Below, one piece after another: positions 1 through 6,756 of a stretch of 6,756 nt of DNA. The notes beneath the pieces are model-generated. The model worked only from the letters and a program-made list of their open reading frames with translations, was not told the origin of the DNA and ran no database searches. A program made the translations under genes and the position numbers. Origin of the DNA: Pseudomonadota bacterium (GTDB lineage Bacteria; Pseudomonadota; Gammaproteobacteria; Burkholderiales; Casimicrobiaceae); assembly GCA_022709775.1 (NCBI GenBank), contig JAKLIE010000096.1, positions 1 through 6,756 on the forward strand, given 5' to 3'. The first letter of the stretch is position 1. Each line of letters opens with the position of its first letter.

Positions 1-767
1 CCGAACAGCAGGTCCAGGTCATCGCCGAGCTCGGCCCGGCCGGCTATGCGGGGACGCCGTCGTTCCTCGCGATCATCCTCGAGCGCGCCGACGCGCTCGG
101 TGCGCCGGTGCGCTCGCTGCGCAAGGAGCTCGTCTCCGGCGAGGCGTTCCCGGCGGCGATGCGCGACCGCCTGCTCGCGCGCGGCATCGCCGCCTGCCAG
201 GCCTACGGGACGGCGGACCTCGGGCTCGTCGCCTACGAGACCGAGGCGCGCGAAGGGCTCGTCGTCGACGAGGGCGTCCTCGTCGAGATCGTCCGGCCGG
301 GGTCGGGCGATCCGGTTCCCGCCGGCGAGGTGGGCGAGGTCGTCGTCACGACGCTCGTCAACACCGCGTATCCGCTGATCCGGTTCGCGACCGGCGATCT
401 CTCTGCGTTCATGCCCGGGACGAGCCCCTGCGGCCGCACCAACGTGCGGCTGCGCGGCTGGATGGGGCGCGCCGACCAGGCGGCCAAGGTGCGAGGGATG
501 TTCGTGCAGCCTGCGCAGGTCGCGGGCATCCTGCGGCGGCACCCGGACATCCGCCGGGCGCGGCTCGTCGTCGACCTCGACGCCGGCCGGGACCGGATGA
601 CGCTCCACGTCGAGCTGGCCGGCGGCGCCGTCCGGGATGCCGAGGCGTACGCCGCCACGATGCGCGAGCTCACCAGGCTGCGCGGCGAAGTCGCGTTCCG
701 GGCCCCCGGCGAGCTGCCCGACGACGGGCGGCTCATCGACGACAGGCGCGAGCACGGCCGCGCCTGA
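1..767 (+). CDS. Phenylacetate-CoA ligase family protein (acyl-adenylating enzyme), C-terminal part
   Basis: The reading frame is open from the window edge (first full codon at 3) to the TGA at 765-767, so 254 C-terminal residues are visible and the start lies outside. Seen: YAGTPSFL near the beginning, AYGTADLGLVAYE (adenylate-binding A5-type motif), ATGDLSAF (A7-type TGD, with the Asp that binds AMP ribose), GRADQAAKVRG (A8 hinge), then a C-terminal domain with DRMTLHVEL. This order matches PaaK-type ligases, which activate an aryl or acyl acid with ATP to an acyl-AMP and transfer it to CoA in the cytoplasm. The true substrate cannot be read from this fragment, since many PaaK homologues act on other acids. 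Oddity: the C-terminal region where relatives carry a conserved GK reads PDDGRLIDDRR, with Arg (codon 729-731) where the catalytic lysine is expected. It converges on the aminotransferase gene, 21 bp away, with no clear terminator between. The family call is firm; the specificity is unknown. Confidence 0.88.
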   Translation, partial: EQQVQVIAELGPAGYAGTPSFLAIILERADALGAPVRSLRKELVSGEAFPAAMRDRLLARGIAACQAYGTADLGLVAYETEAREGLVVDEGVLVEIVRPGSGDPVPAGEVGEVVVTTLVNTAYPLIRFATGDLSAFMPGTSPCGRTNVRLRGWMGRADQAAKVRGMFVQPAQVAGILRRHPDIRRARLVVDLDAGRDRMTLHVELAGGAVRDAEAYAATMRELTRLRGEVAFRAPGELPDDGRLIDDRREHGRA

Positions 768-788
768 GGTCCGAAGCGAAGCGCCGGG

Positions 789-2006
789 TTACCGGATCAC
801 CGCCGCGATCGCGTCGACGACCGCGTCGACGTTCTTCGTGTTGAGCGCCGCGACGCAGATGCGCCCGGTGTCGATTGCGTAGATCGAGTGCTCGGTGCGC
901 AGACGATCGACCTGCGGCTTGGTGAGGCCCGAGTACGAGAACATGCCGCGCTGCTTCAGCATGAACGAGAAGTCGGCGCCGGGAACGCGCGCGTGCAGCC
1001 GGTCGACGAGGACCTTGCGCATCGCCTTGATCCGGTCGCGCATGCCGCCGAGCTCCTGCTCCCACAGCGCGCGCAGCTCGGGCGACGAGAGCACGGTCGC
1101 GACGATCTTGCCGCCGTGCGTGGGCGGATTCGAATAATTGGTGCGGACGATGCGCTTCAGCTGCGACAGAGCGCGGTTCGCCTCGTCGCGGCTGCCGGTG
1201 ACCACCGTCAGCGCGCCGACGCGCTCGCCGTAGAGCGAGAACGACTTCGAGAACGAGCTCGCGACCAGCATCGGTCCGGGCGTCGCGCCGAACCGGCGCA
1301 CGATCTCGCCGTCCGCGTCGATGCCGTCGCCGAAGCCCTGGTAGGCGATGTCGAGGAACGGGATCAGCCCGCGCTCGCGCACGACCTGGAGGATGCGGTC
1401 CCATTGCTCTCGCGTCGGGTCGGCGCCGGTCGGGTTGTGGCAGCACGCGTGCAGCACGACGACGTGGCCTTCGGTCGCGCGCGACAGCGCGCCGATCATG
1501 CCGTCGAAGTCGAGGCCGCGCGTCGCCGCGTGGTAATACGGATGGCTGTTGACGGTGAAGCCGGCCGCCTCGAACAGCGCGCGGTGGTTCTCCCACGACG
1601 GGTCGCTGATCCACACCTGCGCGCCGGGTGCGAACCGGCGCAGGAAGTCCGCCCCCACGCGCAGGCCGCCGGTGCCGCCGAGCGCCTGCACGGTGCACGC
1701 GCGTCCCGACGTCGCGATCTCGCCCTCCGCGCCGAACAGCAGCCCCTGCACCGCCTTGTCGTAGGCGGCGAGCCCGTCGATCGGCAGATAGGTCCACGGC
1801 GTCGACTGCGCCATCAGCTGAGCGTCCGCGCGCCTCACGCATTCGAGCAGCGGCACCTTGCCGTTGTCGTCCGTGTAGACGCCGACGCCGAGATTCACCT
1901 TGCGCGGGTTCGTGTCGGCGTTGTAGGCCTCCGTGATGCCGAGGATCGGGTCGCGAGGCGCCAGGTCGACGGCGCCGAGGAAGGAAGGGGCGTGGGGAGC
2001 GTTCAT
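789..2006 (-). CDS. Class I PLP-dependent amino acid aminotransferase (aspartate/aromatic, TyrB/AspC type)
   Basis: A complete 405-residue protein, the usual length for the AspC/TyrB family. It transfers the amino group between aspartate or aromatic amino acids and 2-oxoglutarate, as a cytoplasmic PLP-dependent dimer. Seen: APRDPILGITEAYNAD and KVNLGVGVY near the N-terminus, W137 in SDPSWENH, N191 in HNPTG, D219 and Y222 in LDIAYQGFGDG, the PLP-binding lysine K254 in SSFSKSFSLYGERVG, R262, R288 in RTNYSNPP (side-chain carboxylate Arg of the family) and R382 in GRICVAALN (alpha-carboxylate Arg). All expected active-site residues are therefore present. The C-terminal GRICVAALNTKN resembles TyrB (aromatic) more than AspC, while TNYSNPPTHG is closer to AspC, so substrate preference is open. 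The ATG at 2006-2004 is supported by GAGGT five bases upstream and by a TAGAAT -10 element. The gene is divergent from the ABC exporter. Confidence 0.95.
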   Translation of the reverse strand: MNAPHAPSFLGAVDLAPRDPILGITEAYNADTNPRKVNLGVGVYTDDNGKVPLLECVRRADAQLMAQSTPWTYLPIDGLAAYDKAVQGLLFGAEGEIATSGRACTVQALGGTGGLRVGADFLRRFAPGAQVWISDPSWENHRALFEAAGFTVNSHPYYHAATRGLDFDGMIGALSRATEGHVVVLHACCHNPTGADPTREQWDRILQVVRERGLIPFLDIAYQGFGDGIDADGEIVRRFGATPGPMLVASSFSKSFSLYGERVGALTVVTGSRDEANRALSQLKRIVRTNYSNPPTHGGKIVATVLSSPELRALWEQELGGMRDRIKAMRKVLVDRLHARVPGADFSFMLKQRGMFSYSGLTKPQVDRLRTEHSIYAIDTGRICVAALNTKNVDAVVDAIAAVIR

Positions 2007-2011
2007 CGGGA

Positions 2012-2016
2012 ACCTC
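2012..2016 (-). promoter_or_regulatory. Shine-Dalgarno site of the aminotransferase gene
   Basis: On the minus strand GAGGT lies five bases before the ATG at 2006-2004. It fixes this start over other candidates and is the clearest ribosome binding site in the window. Confidence 0.7.
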
Positions 2017-2030
2017 GAAGCGGGGCTGCT

Positions 2031-2036
2031 ATTCTA
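2031..2036 (-). promoter_or_regulatory. Probable -10 element of the aminotransferase promoter (TAGAAT)
   Basis: On the minus strand TAGAAT matches the sigma-70 -10 consensus at 5 of 6 positions in an otherwise very GC-rich intergenic region. Transcription would start near 2024, leaving a leader of about 18 bases that contains the GAGGT site. No good -35 hexamer is seen at 16-18 bp. The same AT-rich patch read on the plus strand gives TATTCT (2030-2035, 4/6), which could weakly serve the divergent exporter, but that is speculative. Confidence 0.45.
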
Positions 2037-2040
2037 CCGC

Positions 2041-2056
2041 GACCGGCTCGCCGGTC
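2041..2056. repeat. Short interrupted palindrome in the divergent intergenic region
   Basis: GACCGGC and GCCGGTC are perfect inverted 7-mers separated by TC. The palindrome lies 4 bp upstream of the TAGAAT element, inside the spacer and -35 region of the aminotransferase promoter and about 60 bp before the exporter start. The position would suit an operator, but short GC palindromes are common in this base composition, so function is a guess. Confidence 0.3.
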
Positions 2057-2118
2057 CGGCCCGTCGGCGTCCGGGCGGACGGCCGGCGCGAGACCCTCGC
2101 CCGCCGTCGAACCCGCCC

Positions 2119-3909
2119 ATGGCAAGCCGCGACCGCATTCCGCTCGACACCACGAAGCTGCCGCCCGCGACGGCGATGCGCGTGCTTGCGCGCACCGGTC
2201 GCTTCGTGCGGCCGTACACCTGGCGCGTCGTCGTCGCGGTGGTCGCGCTGGTCACCGCCGCATCCGCCATGCTCGCGATCGGGCAGGGCCTCCGGGTCGC
2301 GATCGACAGCGGGTTCCTCGCCGGCGACTCCGGCGCGCTCGACCGGGCGCTCGCGTGGCTGCTGCTGGTGGTCGTCGTGATGGCGGCCGCGACCTACTCG
2401 CGGTTCTACTTCGTCTCGTGGCTGGGCGAGCGCGTGACCGCCGACCTGAGGCGCGCGGTGTTCGACCACCTGCTCACGCTGCCGCCGGGCTGGTTCGAGA
2501 TGACGCGCACCGGCGAGGTGATCTCGCGGCTCACGAGCGACACGGCGATGCTCGACATGGTGATCGGGACGTCCGCGTCGCTCGCGCTGCGCAACCTGCT
2601 GCTCCTCGTCGGCGGGCTCGTCATGCTCGCGCTCACGAGCTTCAAGCTCACGTTGCTGGTGCTGGTCGGCGTGCCGCTCACGGTGGCGCCGATCGTGCTG
2701 TCCGGTCGCCGCGCGCGCAGGCTGGCGCGCGCGAGCCAGGACCGGCTGGGCGACGTCGGCGCCTACGTCGACGAGGCGTTGCACGAGATCCGCACGATGC
2801 AGGCCTACGTGCACGAGGCGGCGGACCGCCGGGGCTTCGGCGATCGCGTCGAGGCGGCGTTCGACGCGGCGCGGTCCCGCTTCCGCCAGCGCGCGGCGCT
2901 CGTCGCGACGGTGATCCTGCTCGTGTTCGGCGCGATCGGCGTGATCCTGTGGGTCGGCGGCCACGACGTGCTGGAAGGCCGGATGAGCGCGGGCCAGCTG
3001 TCGGCGTTCGTGTTCTATTCGGTGCTGGTCGCGAGCGCGGTCGCGGCGATCAGCGAGGTGATCGGCAACCTGCAGCGCGCGGCGGGCGCCACCGAGCGGC
3101 TGTTCGAGTTGCTCGAGGCGGTTCCGGAAATCGCGGCGCCGGCGCATCCGGTCGCGCTGCCCGTGCCGCCGCGCGGCGAGATCGCGATCGAGGCCGCGAC
3201 GTTCCACTACCCGTCGCGGCCCGACGCCGCTGCGCTCGAGGACTTCACGCTGAAGGTGCGCCCCGGTGAGCGGGTCGCGCTCGTCGGCCCGTCGGGAGCG
3301 GGCAAGACCACGGTCTTCCAGCTGCTGCTGCGCTTCTACGACCCGCAGGTCGGCGCGGTGCGGATCGACGGGATCGACGTGCGCGACGCCGATCCCGCGG
3401 CGGTCCGGCAACGCATCGCGCTCGTGCCGCAGGACCCGGTGATCTTCGCCGCGAGCGTGCTCGACAACGTGCGCTACGGGCGTCCGGAAGCGGACGAAGA
3501 CCAGGTCCGCGCGGCGTGCGAGGCGGCGTATGCGACCGAGTTCGTCGAGCGGCTCCCCGACGGGTACGCGAGCTTCCTGGGCGAGCGCGGCGTCAGGCTG
3601 TCGGGGGGGCAGAGGCAGCGGCTCGCGATCGCGCGCGCGGTGCTCGCCGACCGCCCTATCCTGCTGCTCGACGAGGCGACGAGCGCGCTCGACGCCGAGA
3701 GCGAGCGCATGGTTCAGCTTGCGCTCGAGCGACTGATGGCGAACCGCACGACCTTGATCATCGCTCACCGGCTCGCCACGGTGCGTCACGCCGACCGGAT
3801 CGTGGTGATGGATCGCGGGCGCTCGATCGCGTCGGGGCCCCACGATGCGCTCGTCCGCGACAACCCGCTCTACGCGCGGCTCGCCGAACTGCAGTTCGGG
3901 GCGGGCTGA
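2119..3909 (+). CDS. MsbA-like ABC exporter, fused transmembrane and ATPase domains
   Basis: A 596-residue half-transporter of the usual length for the MsbA/ABCB group, expected to work as an inner-membrane homodimer that uses ATP to export a lipid or hydrophobic compound. The N-terminal half has six hydrophobic segments, roughly residues 36-58, 77-99, 150-172, 176-194, 260-280 and 292-315. The C-terminal ATPase is intact: Walker [10 protein letters not shown] (390-398), Q-loop Gln438 in VPQDPVIF, signature LSGGQRQ (494-500), Walker B ILLLDE with D518 and E519, D-loop SALD and H-loop His550 in IIAHRLATV. The sequence fits the MsbA-related group (TIGR02204-like, from memory) rather than true lipid A flippase, and there is no lpxK or other LPS gene beside it, so the substrate is unknown. 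The ATG at 2119 suits the N-terminus but has no clear Shine-Dalgarno sequence. The frame stays open upstream to 1933, where it overlaps the divergent aminotransferase gene, so a longer form is unlikely. A downstream ATG at 2176 is a less likely start. The stop is 2 bp from the convergent transposase stop. Confidence 0.93.
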   Translation: MASRDRIPLDTTKLPPATAMRVLARTGRFVRPYTWRVVVAVVALVTAASAMLAIGQGLRVAIDSGFLAGDSGALDRALAWLLLVVVVMAAATYSRFYFVSWLGERVTADLRRAVFDHLLTLPPGWFEMTRTGEVISRLTSDTAMLDMVIGTSASLALRNLLLLVGGLVMLALTSFKLTLLVLVGVPLTVAPIVLSGRRARRLARASQDRLGDVGAYVDEALHEIRTMQAYVHEAADRRGFGDRVEAAFDAARSRFRQRAALVATVILLVFGAIGVILWVGGHDVLEGRMSAGQLSAFVFYSVLVASAVAAISEVIGNLQRAAGATERLFELLEAVPEIAAPAHPVALPVPPRGEIAIEAATFHYPSRPDAAALEDFTLKVRPGERVALVGPSGAGKTTVFQLLLRFYDPQVGAVRIDGIDVRDADPAAVRQRIALVPQDPVIFAASVLDNVRYGRPEADEDQVRAACEAAYATEFVERLPDGYASFLGERGVRLSGGQRQRLAIARAVLADRPILLLDEATSALDAESERMVQLALERLMANRTTLIIAHRLATVRHADRIVVMDRGRSIASGPHDALVRDNPLYARLAELQFGAG

Positions 3910-3911
3910 CC

Positions 3912-4559
3912 TCAAGAACCGAAGACCAGGGTCAGATTCGAATCCGACCCCGGTGCGAGGTTTGCGCGGTTGCTGCCCATGCCTTGCCTCAGCAGCCCGA
4001 GCACCGCGTCGTCGAGAGGCTTGTCGAACAGTCCGCGATAGGCGGCCCGCGCCCTGTCGGGATCGCGCCCCAGGGCGGAGATCGTGGGATGGGGAGTGAG
4101 AAATCCCTGCACGGTCGCCCCGATGTTCGCGAGATGGCTGGACCATCGATACTCGTCGGGCCGCTCGACGATGCCGGCACGCACGGGGTTGAGCTCGATG
4201 TAACGGTGACACGACGCGACGTAGTCGTCGGTTTCGACGACCGAGGACCGGAATCGCCCTTCCCAGAGCGTCCCGGTGCGCCGGTGCCTGCGGTTCACGT
4301 ACGCCGCGAAGCGCATGCCGATCCTCTGCATGAGCGACGATGGCGCGTTCGGCGACTCCGGTGTGACCAGCATGTGAACGTGATTGCCCATGAGAACGTA
4401 GGCGTGGACGGCGCATCGGGTCTCGCCGGCCAGTTCGGCGAGCATCCCGAGGTAGACGACCCGGTCTGCGTCGTCGACGAAGCAGATCGACCGATTGTTG
4501 CCTCGCTGGACGATGTGCAGCGCATGGCCTGGGACGAAGCAACGGGTTGTGCGTGCCAT
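3912..4559 (-). CDS. REP-associated tyrosine transposase (RAYT, Y1/IS200-like HUH family)
   Basis: A 215-residue protein. Seen: an N-terminal HIVQRGNNR block, the metal-binding HUH motif in MGNHVHMLV (H60, H62), a basic segment [17 protein letters not shown] (87-103) and [11 protein letters not shown] (119-129). Y120 is the likely catalytic tyrosine by comparison with the DYIYINP tyrosine of the E. coli enzyme TnpA-REP. RAYTs nick and join single-stranded DNA at REP palindromes and are usually kept as single-copy domesticated genes. All expected catalytic residues are present and the frame is intact, so it may be active. The ATG at 4559-4557 gives a natural N-terminus, but the only purine stretch upstream (AAGG) is too close to be a good ribosome site. 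About the last 12 residues ([12 protein letters not shown]) are encoded by the left palindrome and the bases beyond it, so the native C-terminus may have been shorter. The gene converges on the ABC exporter gene with 2 bp between the stops. Confidence 0.92.
   Translation of the reverse strand: MARTTRCFVPGHALHIVQRGNNRSICFVDDADRVVYLGMLAELAGETRCAVHAYVLMGNHVHMLVTPESPNAPSSLMQRIGMRFAAYVNRRHRRTGTLWEGRFRSSVVETDDYVASCHRYIELNPVRAGIVERPDEYRWSSHLANIGATVQGFLTPHPTISALGRDPDRARAAYRGLFDKPLDDAVLGLLRQGMGSNRANLAPGSDSNLTLVFGS
3929..3955. repeat. REP-like palindrome, left copy, inside the 3' end of the transposase gene
   Basis: Positions 3929-3950 form a near-perfect 22-bp palindrome (GGGTCAGATTC paired with GAATCCGACCC, one A-C mismatch). 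It is followed by CGGTG, which is shared with the right copy. In the transposase transcript the mismatch becomes a G-U pair, so the mRNA could form a continuous 11-bp stem. The palindrome also lies 20 bases beyond the exporter stop and could stabilise or end that transcript, though no T-run follows. A GAACCGA heptamer precedes both copies, 7 bp away here and directly adjacent in the right copy. Confidence 0.75.
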
Positions 4560-4578
4560 GCCTTGGAGCGGGGGACGG

Positions 4579-4628
4579 GGGCGAACGCCGATCGATGCGA
4601 TAGTCGTTCGGGTCGCCCGCGTTCGCCC
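4579..4628. repeat. 10-bp inverted repeat in the transposase leader
   Basis: GGGCGAACGC (4579-4588) and GCGTTCGCCC (4619-4628) are exact inverted copies separated by 30 bases. They lie between the transposase start and the right REP-like palindrome. They could fold in the transposase leader RNA or on single-stranded DNA, or simply reflect GC-rich sequence. The rest of 4560-4754 holds the right palindrome and the uvrB control region, and I see no small gene in it. Confidence 0.4.
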
Positions 4629-4650
4629 ATCGGCCGGATAGCCGAACCGA

Positions 4651-4676
4651 GGTCAGATTTGAATCTGACCCCGGTG
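4651..4676. repeat. REP-like palindrome, right copy, upstream of the transposase gene
   Basis: Positions 4651-4670 are a 20-bp palindrome (GGTCAGATTT with GAATCTGACC) broken only at the central pair, followed by CCGGTG. It is a direct copy of 3930-3955 with two differences, both C to T. It is 92 nt upstream of the transposase start and ends 17 bp before the palindrome in front of uvrB, so it also lies at the edge of the uvrB promoter. Confidence 0.75.
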
Positions 4677-4693
4677 TTCGAAGGGCTGGCGGC

Positions 4694-4707
4694 CGAACGA
4701 TCGTTCG
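4694..4707. promoter_or_regulatory. Perfect 14-bp palindrome resembling a LexA (SOS) box upstream of uvrB
   Basis: CGAACGATCGTTCG equals its own reverse complement and has the core GAAC-N4-GTTC, the form of LexA/DinR boxes known in Firmicutes and Actinobacteria. It ends 3 bp before a TACAAT -10 element and 47 bp before the uvrB start, where a bound repressor would block RNA polymerase. uvrB is a known SOS gene in E. coli and B. subtilis. Most gamma- and betaproteobacterial LexA proteins instead read CTGT-N8-ACAG, so assignment to LexA is uncertain; another dimeric repressor is possible. Confidence 0.5.
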
Positions 4708-4710
4708 TTC

Positions 4711-4716
4711 TACAAT
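4711..4716 (+). promoter_or_regulatory. Probable -10 element of the uvrB promoter (TACAAT)
   Basis: TACAAT matches the sigma-70 -10 consensus at 5 of 6 positions and lies 38 bp before the uvrB ATG, predicting a leader of about 32 bases. No recognisable -35 hexamer is seen 16-18 bp upstream (the sequence there is GC-rich), so an activator or a weak promoter is possible. Confidence 0.5.
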
Positions 4717-4742
4717 GCCCGTTTGCCCGACCCCGCGACCCC

Positions 4743-4746
4743 AGGT
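4743..4746 (+). promoter_or_regulatory. Weak Shine-Dalgarno site of uvrB
   Basis: AGGT lies 8 bases before the ATG at 4755. It is short but correctly placed, and supports this start together with the N-terminal match to the family. Confidence 0.4.
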
Positions 4747-4754
4747 CGAACGCC

Positions 4755-6756
<2,002 letters not shown>

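Larger units (their letters stand above)
3930..4676 (-). mobile_element. RAYT element: REP-type transposase gene bracketed by palindromic direct repeats
   Basis: A tyrosine HUH transposase gene is flanked by two copies of a 26-bp palindromic sequence, at 3930-3955 and 4651-4676. They have the same orientation and match at 24 of 26 positions. RAYTs in general sit among REP or REP-like palindromes that they are thought to process, which fits this arrangement. The element lies between the exporter gene and the uvrB promoter. I see no obvious target-site duplication, and IS200/IS605-related enzymes do not usually make one. The boundaries are taken as the outer edges of the 26-bp copies and are approximate. 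Confidence 0.6.

Noticed and set aside
768..788. Possible terminator between the convergent ligase and aminotransferase genes
   Set aside because: The 21 bp contain only a short direct repeat (GAAGC/GAAGC) and no hairpin or T-run.
2364..2371. GCTGGTGG, identical to the E. coli Chi site
   Set aside because: It falls in a Leu-Val run of the exporter's second membrane segment and is expected by chance. The Chi sequence of this organism is unknown.
888..3269. A 793-codon plus-strand open frame running through the aminotransferase gene into the exporter gene
   Set aside because: It is antisense to a complete aminotransferase with all active-site residues and then out of frame with the exporter. 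Its translation is low-complexity Arg/Ala-rich, as expected from GC-rich codon bias.
3929..3955. Left palindrome as a classic intrinsic terminator of the exporter gene
   Set aside because: The stem is good but no T-run follows on either strand, and the same sequence recurs upstream of the transposase, so a REP-like repeat explains it better.
2029..4542. An 837-codon minus-strand open frame across the exporter and transposase genes
   Set aside because: It is antisense to the exporter and out of frame with the transposase, spanning two unrelated real genes. The product is Arg/Ala/Glu-rich without motifs.

Overview
The window is GC-rich, densely coded bacterial chromosome. It holds five protein-coding genes and no RNA genes. 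I infer a proteobacterium, most likely a betaproteobacterium or close relative. The UvrB sequence, the TyrB/AspC-type aminotransferase and the MsbA-like exporter all look proteobacterial, and I recall an aminotransferase gene lying divergently next to uvrB in Burkholderia/Ralstonia-type genomes. That placement comes from memory of protein families, not from a search.

Layout. Positions 1-767 (+) are the C-terminal 254 residues of a phenylacetate-CoA ligase-family acyl-adenylating enzyme. It converges on a class I PLP aminotransferase (789-2006, -). A 112-bp divergent intergenic region carries a TAGAAT -10 element and a short palindrome. It separates the aminotransferase from a single-chain MsbA-like ABC exporter (2119-3909, +). 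The exporter stop codon lies 2 bp from the stop codon of a convergent REP-associated tyrosine transposase (RAYT, 3912-4559, -). The RAYT is bracketed by two direct copies (24/26 identical) of a palindromic sequence, one inside its own 3' end and one 92 nt upstream of its start. After that come a perfect 14-bp palindrome of the form GAAC-N4-GTTC, a TACAAT -10 element and uvrB (4755 to window end, +). UvrB is read to residue 667 and probably lacks only its last few residues.

How the parts relate. The genes do not form one pathway. UvrB is housekeeping DNA repair, the aminotransferase serves amino acid metabolism, and the ligase and exporter are accessory functions without a pathway context here. 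The RAYT with its palindromes is a REP-type element lodged between the exporter and the uvrB promoter. The most notable signals are the Gram-positive-style LexA-like box in front of uvrB, the RAYT reading frame running through its terminal repeat, and an apparent Lys-to-Arg change at the usual catalytic lysine position of the ligase. I see no evidence for a wholly new multi-gene system.
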